From contig NAOQ01000154.1 in assembly GCA_002751075.1 (NCBI GenBank), forward strand, positions 16,512-80,511: DNA of 64,000 bases. Direction: 5' to 3'. Positions 1-13,900 of this stretch are shown piece by piece. The position numbers and the translations under genes were made by a program. This stretch comes from Ichthyophonus hoferi. Its lineage: Eukaryota; Opisthokonta; Ichthyosporea; Ichthyophonida; Ichthyophonidae. Position 1 is the first letter of the stretch; each line of letters begins with the position of its first letter. A model generated the notes under the pieces. It did not search any database and was not told the DNA's origin. It saw only the letters and a list, made by a program, of their open reading frames with translations.

Positions 1-1560
1 AAAAAAAAAAATGGAGCTGTCAGCGTGTATCAATTAATTATGCTTAAAAACATTGGCATAATACTAGCGTCTTTCTTATTTACTCTGTTAAGCATTCAGA
101 ATTTTAATGAAATAATACTTTTCTGGTAATAAATATGTAGTGTTTATACTTGGCAAACACAAGCAGATTAAGTTATAAAAAATACAGCCACATTCAACCA
201 AACCATTCGTTTGTAAGTAACAATTTTTATACTATTAACTAAAAACAGACTTAGCACCAACTCCAAAACTACTGGAAATAGAAGTAGTATCTGTTCCAAA
301 TTCTGTTTCTGACGTAGTGTCTAGAATATAGGATACGTACTATAAAAGTATTCTGTAATGGTTAGTGTACCATACTTGCCTAGTTGACCTAATAAAGAAT
401 TTGGATGATAAATTTCCACCACTTGAGAATTAGAAAACCATAAATTTGACAACTGAAAACTGTAATAACAAACAGTAACTTTATTATTGTTTTGGGAACT
501 TCTAATACTTAAAATGGGAAACACCAACAAGTAAATGCAGAAAGTTATGATTGGTTTGTTTTTATAGGGAGCACTTAACCACTAAAAATCTTAACGATAA
601 AGGATAATCAATCTAAACGTAGAGAAGAAGTTGGTTTTAACAAATATTAACACAAACCCACAAAATTTAAGCTAAAACTTCTTTTACAATACGACGTAAA
701 TATGGTAGACCTTTTTGGAAAAAAAAAAATGAACATAATCAATAAGCTAGGCTGTCCTATAGAACGTATAACTTTAATTTCAAGGAAAAATTTTAATATT
801 CATTTTCAAAACTCAAAGTGTGACTAACATAAACCATCAATAGTATCTATCGTAAGTACTGTGAAGTAGAAAGGAAGTACCCAACCAATCTTCAAAACCA
901 GAACTGAAAACACATTTGATAATTTTTAGTTTATTATTCAACCTGCAGAGGTTTCGAAAATATTATAGGACAGCTATAATACTAAACAGATGATTGCTTA
1001 ACAGGTATGTTTGTTTTCAAAGGCTTGACAAGCGGCATTAAAAGCCAACCTGTCTCAAAAAAATTGAAAACATATTTATGTGCCAGTAATTAATTACCCC
1101 TAGCCACACATAAAGGCGTCGGGAACTCAAACACTGGTGAAAAGGTACTCAAACAATATAACAAAACCAGTAACTATAATAAAAAATTGATCAAAAGCTG
1201 TGAAACCTATTCAAGTATATTTCAAGTCTCTGTTTTGCACAAGCACTACAACCCAACTGTTAGCAACTTGAAAAACAAAACTCAAAGGAAAAAATTACTA
1301 CAACGAATAAATTAAACACAACAACCAAAGTACGAAAACGAAATATTTCAATTCTTGCGTGCAGCACTTTAATAGTTTATAAGTCACGTGACTAGACATG
1401 TGTTCAAATTATTTAAACGTCGTAATTACCTTTTATGGTGCAACCTATTTGATATAGGTATAGCAAAACTATAAAATGACACATAGGATAAAATAATGAT
1501 AATGCTATAATAAAATTTCTTTTTCCAAAAAATTAATGATTATATAAACTTTACTTATTA
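1..1560. other. AT-rich stretch, no gene seen
   Basis: Only short ATG-started frames without recognisable motifs or splice-consistent exons occur here. The sequence is AT-rich with homopolymer A runs (for example at 1-11 and near 720). I see no RNA gene or repeat structure that I can support. Confidence 0.5.
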
Positions 1561-1869
1561 TTCAAAATCACTTCTACATACATAATATAAGTAGCTGGTA
1601 TTCGCAGGATAAATATCGCTATATTGTTTCACCAGTCATTTCAAAAGGATTGAACCCTCCGAATCGAGTCGCGGAGCATGTTTGGACCGACACCTACTAA
1701 TTCAGGCCATTTACAGAATTTCCGAAATATTGGGAATGATTTTACAAAAAAATTATGCCTTTGTATTCTTCAGTTCTTCAAAATAAGAATTTTAAGCTTC
1801 AATATGTAAATTATAAAAAATATTCAATAAAATTTAAAAACAAAGATACATATAAGATAAGTTTTTAGC

Positions 1870-1980
1870 ATTAATTCATACAATGACTTTGAACGTTGAA
1901 GTAATGTATTTGCCACCATATAGTCCTGACTTTAATCCAATTGAAACCTTTTTTCAAAAATCAAGTCCGACCTCAGTTTA
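1870..1980 (+). mobile_element. Tc1/mariner-type (DDE_3) transposase fragment
   Basis: The plus-strand translation at about 1879-1974 contains VMYLPPYSPDFNPIETFF. This is the hallmark block around the last catalytic acidic residue (the E of NPIE) of Tc1/mariner/IS630-like transposases. The frame stops soon after, and I find neither the upstream D-containing blocks nor terminal inverted repeats in the neighbouring AT-rich DNA. It is therefore a decayed scrap of a cut-and-paste DNA transposon, not an active copy. The element's outer limits are unknown; only the conserved block is annotated. Confidence 0.75.
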
Positions 1981-3734
1981 ATTAGACAGAGCAACTCAAC
2001 GGAGTCAGCTAAAAACAAACATCTCATCTCATCGGTTCTAGAAAATCTACAATATTATAATCTAGAAGAGTATTAACGGTAATAGCACTAACGCAGGAGA
2101 TTAATGATTTTGAATAAAGAATTGTTGCTGTATCTTCTACTGTTGTTGTTTAAATATTTTAAAAAATCAACTAAAAAAATATTTTCAGAATTTTTCAACA
2201 TATTTTTTTATATATTTTTTTTTCAGCATTTCCAAAATATCCTGTATTATGTTACTATTACATTTCCAAATCAAACCGTATCATATGATTCGACCCGTTT
2301 TATAGTTGAATTTATATTAAAAATAGCTTAAGCAATTAACCTAATTTTAAACGCACCACTCTAATTTACGAATAATCATAAAATAATCCTTAAAAATAAT
2401 CTAAAAGATATTGTAGCAGCCTATCAGTTAAAAAGCTTTTAGAAAAAAAGAAGGCCGACGATTAAAACATTGTTTTCCCCTGTTTTTGTGTACTAGGGAT
2501 ATATAAAGGAAGTAAGAAAACAATAAGAATCACAACTTAGAATGTACTAAACATGATCAATCATTTCACATACGCATAATTATTAAAAATAAAAAAGATG
2601 TAGGGAATAATTATATAAAAGTATATTTTTTCAAAAAGAATCTTTAGTTAATTTACAAATTTCTTTATATATAGCATAGCCATTTATTATTATTAAAAAT
2701 TACTATTGCATATGTGCATATGTAGTCTGACAAAAAAATGTATGTGCAATGTAGATGTGCCAATCGGAGCATATGTCAGATTAGTGCTAAAGGCCAATCT
2801 AAGAGGATCGATCAATATTAAACCAATCAATGGAAGAAATCCCTCAGCTATACAAATAACCTTGGGGTATGGAATATTGTCAGGGATGCTTAAAAGAATT
2901 CATCATCAACCAATGATGTCAATGCGTATAGTGTCCTTTCACTTAAGCATTTACCCTTCTTTAGGGATATACAAATATACGGAATATTGCCACTCTACTC
3001 TTACTAATTGATCACGAAGTACCCCTTTCATCCAAGACTGATACATGCCCTTCCCAGTTCAACACTTTTCCAGTGAAGGCTACATTTACTTTTGTCCTTA
3101 AGTATTTAGATGTTTTTTATTACATGTTGTTGTTTAATTTATGAATTTAGTTCTGTAAAACAAAAGAAGTGTTAAGATAAATACTGAAGATGTTGCCTAT
3201 TATTTTCTTTTTGATAGTTTTTTGCAGGTAGAGTTATCACAATCTACCACAAACATGTTGATTGTATTTTCCTTAAGCCACTCTAATTTCTTTAATTTTT
3301 TTATTTAATTTTACAACAGCAATTCTATGCCATAATTTAAATTTATTTACCTTACTTTCTCTGCATTTCTTAAATTTGTTCATAATATCTATAACCCCTA
3401 GATTTAGATACTGCCCAACTAGCCTCTTTCCTTTGATATACTCCAGGGTGAATGTAGGCTGATTGTTGAGAGGCGAATTTTAGATTTCAGCCTAGCTTAA
3501 TAAAATCTTATGTGAATTTGCAGCATACAAGCTGATAGAGGATTGGTTTATACAATTAATAAAATAAATAAATTCATGATTATAAGCCAATGGCTAATAA
3601 AAAGGCGAATATATTTTGGTGGGATAGCAAGGCAGGATTGATCTTAAAAAGAAAGAGTCAACTGTGACAGGTTTTTAGGCACTTTAATAATAGTTATAGC
3701 CCGTCTTAGCTCGTCTTAAACACAATATAGAAAC
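1981..3734. other. AT-rich intergenic stretch
   Basis: No supported gene. It probably holds the 5' flank of the UPF0132 gene that begins at 3735. A 101-codon frame at 2706-3011 has no recognisable motif and I do not call it. Confidence 0.4.
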
Positions 3735-6216
3735 ATGTCTGGTTACACACCGATTCAAGGGGCCTCTAGCTCTAACTACAGAGATGCTGAGGCAGGCAGA
3801 GTGGGAGGGCAGGAGGAGGTGGTGCCGGTAAATCGCTATGAAACATCTCTTCCCATGCCTGTGGGAATCGAGTCTACTATGACTTATGTTCTGGGACCCA
3901 TAACAGGTTTGTCTTGCTAGGACTACATAATATCGGACACATAATAATATATATCATGAATGTGCATATAAGCAATGTTCGAATATAGTAACACGGAGGC
4001 ACAAAATAATATTTACACGAATATTTTTTGAGTTTTTATTTTTAGCTGCGTACTTTTCGACTTCATATACGTATAAACCTTGTGTATATTCGCCTCATTA
4101 GGTGTGGGAATACCAGAGGTAAATACGTAGACTGGCAAGAAACATATGTAACGAAAATATACATATAACCACAAATAGGAACAATTTTGTACAGTATTTA
4201 TTTTACATATATCTAGTGTTTCCATGAAGTATGCGTGCTTAACTTTCTACTTACTTACCTATATATACGCATATTCAAATATACACAACTGATACACTTA
4301 CACCATAACCATATTCCCTATAGGATTTGTATTTTTGATGCTTGAGATTAAAAATGATTATGTCCGGTTCCACGCCTGGCAGTCCAGTCTCACCCTGACA
4401 GCCATGCTCATTCTTAACATCATTTTCTCTTGGTAAGTTGTCCCACTTTCCTATACTATACTTTCTACCTTCCCTATTATTTCTTATTTACTTGTCTGGT
4501 CTTTTTCCTTATTCTATGTGTCAAGGATGCACGACAAGTACTCTGCTGGGATGTGGTCTTTTCCCTTCACCTCTTTTTATATTAATTCACACTCACTGCT
4601 TCACCCTGAATGAACTCTTCTACCTTGAATGGGCACTGGTACCTTAAGGCTATTGGGGGCTTCCACCTCCTGTAATAGGTCTATTAGGTTTAATCTACTA
4701 ATTATTAGTCTTCCTCCCCTATAGTATATATCTCTATCCTACCTGTATATATCTATCTTTGCTATTTTTACTCTTTTTGTGAAGGCTATATTTACATATC
4801 TATTATATACGCTATATACACTGAGGCTATATGCATACAACCACACAATTCCATAACAACATACAAACTACCTACACACAGCCGCATATATCTATCTCAG
4901 CACATCACATACACCCACGTGTCTGCATCTATGCCATTTATTCTCTTAGTTATAATTTGCTCTACACCTACCCCCTAGTATATCATGTAGTATAGATACA
5001 GATATGCATACGAAACGCATCGTAGCATATTAATCACACCTGGGTTCATTTATACCAATCCACATCACCCACTATCTAGCCCTGTGGTAGGCTTACATAA
5101 CACCATAAGTGCCTTATTCATACATGGTGCCCTCTTATTGGTAATTGCTACGGTGTAGAGAGAGGAGAGGGTGGTAATACTGACGAAAGACATAAGGAAA
5201 TAATTCTCATTATGTAATTGAATTCTTTACGACCGTTGATTTATATTAGCCTATAGAGAAGGATAAATTTGGTGATTTCAATGTATGCAGTAATTATCTC
5301 ACTCATGTTCGGGGTGGCAGCCGACTATTGCCAGCAGAGAATTTAGACTGAAAACTGTATGGTTTTTATTTCATATCACTATAGAATCAAGAGCTCCAAT
5401 CTGTTTCAGATAATCTTTTTATTCTTTTCAAATATAAAATTATATATATATATATATAATACTTCAAAACCCATCATTAATTAATTATTGAATTAGATAA
5501 CTATAACTATAGTTATGTTTTCCAACCGTGTCCAATTCCGTTTGTGATACTAGGCGTACTAGTATTATGCATAGTTAGGATTGCCTTACAACCCTTTCTC
5601 CTCTATCCTATGCCGTGGGGATAAACGCAGCTTTTTGTCTTTGGTATGCAGTCTCTACCCAGTGGTGGTATAAGCAGCCATTATCGAAATTGGTCCAATT
5701 ACTTGTCTTGTTGTGGGCTAGGTGAAGGAGGAGGATAGTGCTTTAACCCGAATGATTGGCAGGTCTTCCGTGATAGAGTGGCTATTGTTTGTCTGTGATC
5801 TCGCTGTTATTTCCTTTTTAGGGTAAGTCATTTCTTCTAGTATATACAAAGTGAACACTAGGTATTTGCCTAACATGGCTTTATTATTTTAACCTGTAGT
5901 CATTGGTTTACTGTGTATCTATGATGTCATTCAGCCTGTAGTTTTCCTCCTTTCTCCACTTCATGATCTATCTATATGGGCATGATATATGATAGTTAGT
6001 GGTCATGTATAGCCTGCGCATATATACCCTCCCATGTCTCTCCTTCTCTACACATGCTCATCATCAGGTCTTGATCTTTCTATCTTTTATCCAATAACAT
6101 GACCGGGGGTGGGGTACAGCTTCAAGGCCTATACTCTGTCCGATGATTTGATTCGTTTTAAAGTTCCTTTTATTGGTGACATTGCTGCTAATTGGGTGGA
6201 TCAAGAGAACGCGTAG
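3735..6216 (+). CDS. UPF0132 / Tic20-like (DUF4870) small membrane protein
   Basis: Four exons, 3735-3906, 4324-4432, 5763-5822 and 6120-6216, join with consistent phases and GT-AG borders into a 145-residue protein. The N-terminal ~45 residues are polar and probably cytosolic. The rest is the UPF0132 core: MTYVLGPITGFVFLMLEI is the first membrane span and is followed by the family hallmark NDYVRFHAWQS. A second span lies at about residues 79-93 and a third in SSVIEWLLFVCDLAVISF. The tail block VPFIGDIAANWV closes the family domain. Length and domain order fit a complete protein. Relatives occur in prokaryotes, fungi and protists and resemble the Tic20 fold; no firm biochemical function is known to me, so none is assigned. 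The gene converges on the ORP8-like gene, with about 1.7 kb between the two stops. Confidence 0.87.
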
Positions 6217-7939
6217 ATCGGATAGGCTGCATTTCCTTTTCCATCATCGTACTTGTGGTCTCTCTGACCAATCCTTTTGCACTTGGATCCATATATAACC
6301 TCATTCACTTATTACCTATTAATCTTACTACGTCATACACAGTCTTGATTGACCTTTGTGCCAATACAACCAATCATTATAGACACAAAAAGGCTGGTTC
6401 CCACCATTTATTGGATATCAGTTCAATTAACCGCGTGGCTACTGCCATCACGTACTTTCAGAGCGCTAGAGCATTTGTGATTGGATGTGGATTTGATATA
6501 AAAACACTTTTTGATTTATTTTACTTTCCAATAGAATTAAGCCTAATAAGTTCTATCATTTTATTTTTATTTTTACTTGGATTATGAGCTAGTCATATGT
6601 GCTTTTTAGGCATTTTAATTTTATGTAAAGCATATTAATGTTAATTATTCAGCAGAAATAGGTTCAATAGTTTGGATTTTTTTTTTTTTAGGAAAATAAG
6701 TAAGTTATTGTATGTGGCTGGTGTATATACTTTACTACAAAGGAAATGATTAGTAGAGCCGATCGTTACTAACCAATCGTCATATAAGATAGATGTTAGC
6801 TTGCATCAACCAAACTTAATTTAGTCAAATTAACATTTAATAAAAATCATGTCCCAAATTAGCATGAAGCGAACAGCGTATGGTGATGCATGTCATGGTT
6901 GATAACCACCATCATCTCTTACAATCTAAAGGCCTCAGCTGATTGGCCTAATATATACACAGACCAATTATCGACTGATAATAGTAATATTGTTATGTAA
7001 GAATAAATAGTATTAGCAATAACAAGCAGACTAATGGGATTATTATAATATCTAGGTACAGTAAGTCCTAAGGTACCTTATTCTGTTACAGTTGAAAAGG
7101 GTCAGCCACCATTCCTTTCTACAAGTAGATTATATCATTAGAGTATTCTGGCCTAGTAACCTCATAAATGTTTTAATATACAAATAGAACTCGTTTTATT
7201 AAGATGAATTTTACATTGGTACAATCATTTTATTGTCCCACAGCACACCTATTGTGCAAAGGTCATCATTAGGTATACTATGCAACCAGAATTCCATGTA
7301 GGAAGGTTAGCTGGACTAGTGGTATGGTCTCCGGTATGCTTGTAAAATAATAGCTATTGCGCACACACACATACCACCCGGCAGGCATGCAATGCCACAG
7401 CGGAAAATTATAAAAAACTAAAATCATGCATCAACTTTGTTCCGCCCACCCTGACCTATAGCAAAACATTAGGTAAGAATTGAAATGTTTGCTGTCACAT
7501 CTATACTATTTAAAATTAAAGACCCAATGCATGAACCCCATAATCATTCATTATAGAACACATTGGCATCAGGCCACCTAATCGCTATCCTAGATTAAGT
7601 ATTAAAGACTATGGCAATAATATGATTGGTACTCCTTTCCCACCCACATACAGTAGCAACTACATCCTCTTACCTCCTTCACCTATTGCCCGTCTATATG
7701 CTACTACCTACAGTTAAAACAGCTACTCTTACTATTAGTGGGAGGGAAGGAGAAGGAATATAACGAGAGGCCCCACCGGAATAGGTTTTTGCTACCTCCA
7801 TTCGTATTGTAGGTTATAGAAACATACGTATAAGAACCACCTGGGATAGAATGAGTGGAAATTATTAATAGCTCTAACCAATGATAAAGACTAGAGACTA
7901 GAGCTACCAAACAGAAAAATAAAAGAGAGGTTTGGTAGG
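6217..7939. other. Convergent intergenic region, no gene seen
   Basis: This lies between the stop of the UPF0132 gene and the stop of the ORP gene, so it should hold both 3' UTRs. Open frames here (6192-6587 plus, 7704-7943 minus) have no recognisable motifs. The first overlaps the UPF0132 last exon in another frame. Confidence 0.5.
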
Positions 7940-10900
7940 TCATCCCTGGGAAAGCGTTACTAAAGGTAGTATAAGCTCATTGTAATAGGTATATATAGAG
8001 AGAGGGGTTAGTGGATAGTATTTTAAAACTATAAGGACATGGCTACAGATAATTAGTGAGTGATCTAATAAGTAAAACAGGATATAATTGGTGTGAGAGG
8101 GAAATGAATATAAAAGGCAGCAATAGAACTGAGTGAAAACAGGGTAAGGAAATTCACCCCAGGGTATATAGTGGGTACATGCATAGACATAGAGAGGGAG
8201 GTGGTAGAGTAGAGCTCTATAGCCTACCTGTAGTACTAACTGCATTCCTAGCAGTATTACTAATGTTTGTATTGTGATCCCTTTAGGCCGGGCTAGTATT
8301 TGCTGGACCTTACTCTCTAACTCATACAACTGCATTTCCAAATTAGATGAACTGCCTTCACTGCTCCATTTACTATGCATCCCTTCTATATCGTTAATAA
8401 GACCTCTGGGGTAAGGGTGGCGGCATGTCAAAGAAATATATATAGTGTAGGTAATAGATGGATAATAGGAATAGTATGGTGTTTTTGTTCATTGAACAGT
8501 ATGCAAACACGTATATAATGATAGCTTTTACAATTTGTAACACTATGGGTACTTAGGATATATTATAATGGGATAAACAACAACAGTAAACAATATATGA
8601 TTGGTGAAGATATATGATTAGCAGAACGCGTGAAAAAAACATAGCCCATTACAACAGTGTGGGGATGATGATACAACAAGCATTGCTATTACTTTTCTGT
8701 GTTGCCTTCACTGCCTTTCTTGTGGGTTTTTTTTACTACATAATCTTTAGGGAGGTAGTTTTTAACACGATTGCTTTCAATGGATGGGCCACCATAGTAA
8801 CTATCTGAGCTTGAAACTTGCGATAGATTTGTGGGTCCCTGGTCGTTATCATCATAGTCTCCATTTTTTTTATATCTGGATAGGGAAGGGTGGGTAGGGT
8901 ATATAGGTAAGGATGGGTAGGGTATATAGGTAAGGATGGGTAGGGTATATAGGTAAGGATGGGTAGGGTATATAGGTAAGGATGGGTAGGGTATATAGGT
9001 AAGGATGGGTAGGGTATATAGGTAAGGATGGGTAGGGTATATAGGTAAGGATGGGTAGGGTATATAGGGCAGAATAGCATGTATGATAGATAGTATGGTA
9101 TGATCATAAATACGTAACCAATAACAATTATACAAATCATGTATAAATAAGCAATAAACGGTAGGCTAATGGCTTATGGCATTCAACCGATGTCCTAGTT
9201 ATTACTCATTACTAACCTACAACTAAAGAGTTCAAGGCGAGGGAATTATATTTAATGACAAGACAATACCTGCATTTGGTGCGAATCACGCCATCCCGTT
9301 CATACTCATACATGTCATTGGCTGAATTCCACGCGTTAAGGCTAAATATGGAAGGACAAAAAATGAGAAGGAGATCAATAAAGAGAAGAACTGCAGTGGT
9401 AAGTGATAAGGTCCACACAGGGGAGGTGTAGGTAGGCAAGTAAGGAGGGAAAAGGGAAGGGAATTGGGCCTTGATACTTACTTCATCTTAGAATAATAAT
9501 AAAAGTTTCGTGGGCCCCTACGGAACACCTTCTGTCTATACACCTCATGATTATCTTCTCGTTTCTGTATGGGCGGAAGTCATGCATCAATAAAAGGAGT
9601 GGTATGAATAGAAAAGACCATACAGAGAGAGAGGTCATAATCATCTAGTCCCTGATTGGGTTATTTGTTTGGCGGTATAGGGTTTACCTACTGGCTTATA
9701 CCCTTATACCTTATACCTTATACATACAGGATATATCTACTGTAGATAGCTAGCTAGATATATCTGGATGCCCCACTCCACCCCATCTCACAGGGAAGGC
9801 CCCTACCCTCAGCTCAGTCCTTTGCGCTTCTTCCAATTTGTTCTTCTCCTCTGTGGCTTGCACCTGGTCCCCGTTTAGGATGGCTGCAGTCACATGAGTC
9901 CATAACCTATGACAGAGGAGAGGTCACCCTGTTAGAGGTAGTAGAGGTAGGCGGAGAAAGGGGGCGGTCATATAGAGGAGAATGAAGGTTTCACCACCGG
10001 AGCTAGAAGGGTAGATAGATGGAGACAGGAGGGGTATGTATAGTGGCTGGCTAACATCTAAAAGGTCATATAAATTATACATTGCAAATCCTACCCCTCG
10101 TCCCACCACTCACAGGGAGGGGGGGGGGGCAAAACAGAAAGGCAGTCTGTGGTTGTTTAGTAACTGTAGCACATAACACGACTATATGCATACTACCATA
10201 TATATACAGCCAGTCAAGAACATACTTTTGGGAGTCCTTTTCAGTTTGCTCCTCGGGGGATACGTCAAAGTGATGTAACCGTCTATTAATAGCCTCAGCA
10301 TTAGCCACCCACAAAGGACTAGTATCCTGTGAGGGATAGAGAGAACCAGAGAGGTAAATAGGTAGGTGTATAGATAGATAGATAGATAGATATAGGCGGG
10401 TATGATATGGTACAGTATAATATAATATAATATGGTATGGTACAGTATACTAGTCAACACAATTTGTACCCTTTCTTCGAATACGATGCAACTAATAATC
10501 ATTTAAGCCCATAATCACCTTTCCTATCTCATGCAATAAAAAACCAATTGACAAAACATTGTACATCTATCCTACCCAACCCATACCCATATATAGGGTT
10601 ATACAGCGTACACGCTTACCATAGTTTTCTGATCCACCAGGTCTACGGAGGTATCCCATAAACCATTTATCATGTAGATAGTGCTTTCCCTGTTTCGGAT
10701 CCTGCCGCTCATTGAATTATACAGTCCTCCTATCATTGGCTGGGAAATTAATTTGTAAATTTATAACCTGCACCTTACTGGCCGACCCTATTATTGTTGT
10801 TCCATTTCGGAAAGATGCATTGGCCAATTAGCGTCCATCCTCTCATCTATATACCAATCATTAACAACGTATTATATGTATCTTACACTACATACCATTG

Positions 10901-13900
10901 CGACAGGTATTAGATGTTCATAGTCGGGCCAATCAGGCCACCTAAACCGGCTAAAATCTAATGAAATAGAATGATTTTGTTGCAATTACAAATAGTGGGT
11001 AGTAATTGGCAGAGCCCAGATTCACATGCGCTCTCCCTCTCCCATAGCCCGACCCGACCCGACCCAACCCATAGCTTTCACCAACCCACCTTCTGTCTAA
11101 ATTCAATGTCGGCCGTCAAACCTGTCTTCAGACAGGTAATAGTGACCTCACCTGATAGCTCTAACAGCATAGTCCCAAAAAACAGCCCCTGAGAAAAGGG
11201 AAAGGGAGAGGGAGAGGCAGATGATTGGGATAAGAGAGCCATACAGAAAGAGAGTGACGTCATAGTATATATTATCTATTGAAATAGAGGCCAACTGTAG
11301 ATAGTCTCTTACCTCTAGATAGATAGGGGAATCATAATACCCACCATGCCAGATGACAATGTAGTCTTCAGTAGTGAATAGTAATACTGCTAGAGAAAGA
11401 GAGGGAGAGAGAAGAGAGGAGGAGGGAGAGGGAATACCTTGACTACAGCACTAGGGTAGGTAAGAATATAGTCCTCGTTGTGTTCGTGGAAGTGCAACTC
11501 CACATGGCCTTCTAGACTGGCACTGGCTGAGTTACCATTGAAGTGAGACTAGAGGTGGGGGAGGGGGAGAGACGTAAGCTTAAGAGAGGGATACCCTGGT
11601 GGTTATGGGTGATAATGGGGTCCTGGGTTAAAGGAACGCTGTATAGGTCACTGGACTGAGTCAAGATTAAAGGGTCAGGGTATAGTGTAAGGAACAGATT
11701 AATCAATAACACCAATAGAGATCATATGAAAAATATATAAAAGAAGATAAACCAATTAGGATTGGAACCTTTAGCCTGAGGGAAACACCTTTCTAAAGTA
11801 GATGGATGAGAATTACAACAAGCCAATAGCCAATAGGAAACAGTAAACATCGACTTAAACACCCAATAAAACGTAAGAAAATGATTAATGACCATAGCAA
11901 CAACATCCCCCTGGCCCTGTTGTTGTTAGACAGAGAAGATGATTGGCTCCTAGGACGGGATGGGTAATATGTAGAGGCATAACTAATATAGACAAATAAG
12001 GAAACATATAAATATAAAAACAAGGGAGCATTGGTGGAAAGTCATGCTCGGCTATAGATTATGGATTACCTTGGGGAAGAAAGTGCCGCTGGTACACCAA
12101 CCATGTTGACGATTACTGGCATACCATGAACTGATTGGTGGGTGATGTGACACCTGATAAAAACAAAGTAACCATTGGTCGGCATGAAAAGGAAGTAATA
12201 TAGCCTCTCCCCCCTCGCTGTCTCTCTCTCCCTCTCCATTCGTTTCATCAGTCATATTAGGCAGTCAATCTTTTTATTTTGCAAGATCCTCTCGCACCCA
12301 CAGCCTCATGATTGAACACTAGTTGTTATAATATACAACATATAACAGCCTAAGAGAAAGATCAACGTAATAACAAGCAATATAACGCCAGCAGGTGAAC
12401 CAAGACAGAGGCCCTCTCACCAGCTTACTACCCACCTAGCCTCTTACTCTAGGCTTCTTAGCGGGTTACCAGCCTGCACACTCACCTGTTCAGCTACAAA
12501 GCAAGTCCTAGCTCCATCGCTATGGCTCCATTGACACCTATACATCTCGCCTAGCAGGGGGTTGTAAGGCTTCTTTACGCCCTGCCATGTAAAACAGAGA
12601 GGTCAGTATGATAGGCTTGCATACGAAAAGGTTCATGTCAGAGCTATCTCTTTCCCCGCTATATACTATATACTATGTATTGTATAATATGTACTATGTA
12701 CCATGTACACCTTACTAGCACATAGAGGACGGAAGGGTTCCTGGTGGCCCTATCTTAATAGCATGACAGTGACATAGAGACCACAGGATAATGCCTGCAG
12801 AAGCATAATGTGCGGAGAAGAGATAATGGAATAGCATCACACCAACAAAAGAAGAAAAGTGAGATATGTGTATGCAGCTAGGGGTGGTGCGACAAGATAG
12901 AGGAGGGTTCTGATTGGCTCTCTAAACCCACCTTAGGCTTCTTGTAAAACCCGGACACATACCACCGCACCACCTCGACCATACGTTGGAGAGGATCCTG
13001 GGTCTTGGCAGCCCTGCATAGCTATTGGTTAGAATCACCGACCATATGACATGGCTACAACCAATCAGAGGTGCGCTTCACATTTCATGTAGACGTATTT
13101 ATCTGATGTGACTACGTGTTCACACTAACGTGCCATAATCATGTCATAGTCCTGTAGGCAGGGTGTAAAGATAGGCAAGGCTGACCAGTCGTTACCCGTC
13201 ACCCAGGAATAGGACCAATCATAGTACAGCAAGAGACAAAGCAAGAGGGAGAGATAGGGAGATAGAAGGAGAGAGAAGAAGAGGGAAAGGGAAAGAGAGG
13301 GGGAGAGAAGGGAGTCAGCTTACACAGACAGGATGTCACAGTGGTAGTAGTAGTCTGATATTAACTGTAGGAAGGAGCGGGGCTCTAGGATAAAAGTTGG
13401 CAGGGTGATTTTAGAGAGGTCCATGCCAGGCTTTACCTACAGGTAGATACAGGGTGTGATTAACAGCCAATTAACCTAGGGTTAACAACCAAGTACACTA
13501 TCATACAGAATATATATATATAGCCACATCTGATACAATCAGTGTCAATGCTGCCTTTGCAGCACAATGTCTAGGGGCGGTAGTATGGAAGGGACTCACC
13601 CACCTTGACCACTACCCTTACCTACCATCCTTACCACCCATCATGTAGGAGAGAGCCCAGGAGGCTACAGCCCCTACATCTGTCCCTACTCCTTTACCCC
13701 ACCCCAACCTACCTGCTTCAAGAGAGACCAGATAATGCTCTTGTTCTCTTCACCCATTTCACCTGTTTTTGATCCTGTTTCCAGGCTGAAGCTTTCCTAC
13801 AAGGCCGGAGGGAAGGTGGAGAGGTAGAGAATAGGTTGACAAGAGAGAAGCGTGTTAGATGAATGGATAGGTTGATAGGGGTGGGGGTGTACTGGTATAT

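Noticed and set aside
8689-9140. Overlapping minus-strand frames with Tyr/Pro/Thr-rich periodic peptides
   Set aside because: The periodic part is the 23-bp minisatellite. Only 8875-8693 is exon; upstream of that the frames run through intron.
11047-11070. CCCGA-type short tandem (also CGGCC-rich run near 16763)
   Set aside because: Too short and impure to be telomeric or functional; ordinary intronic low complexity.
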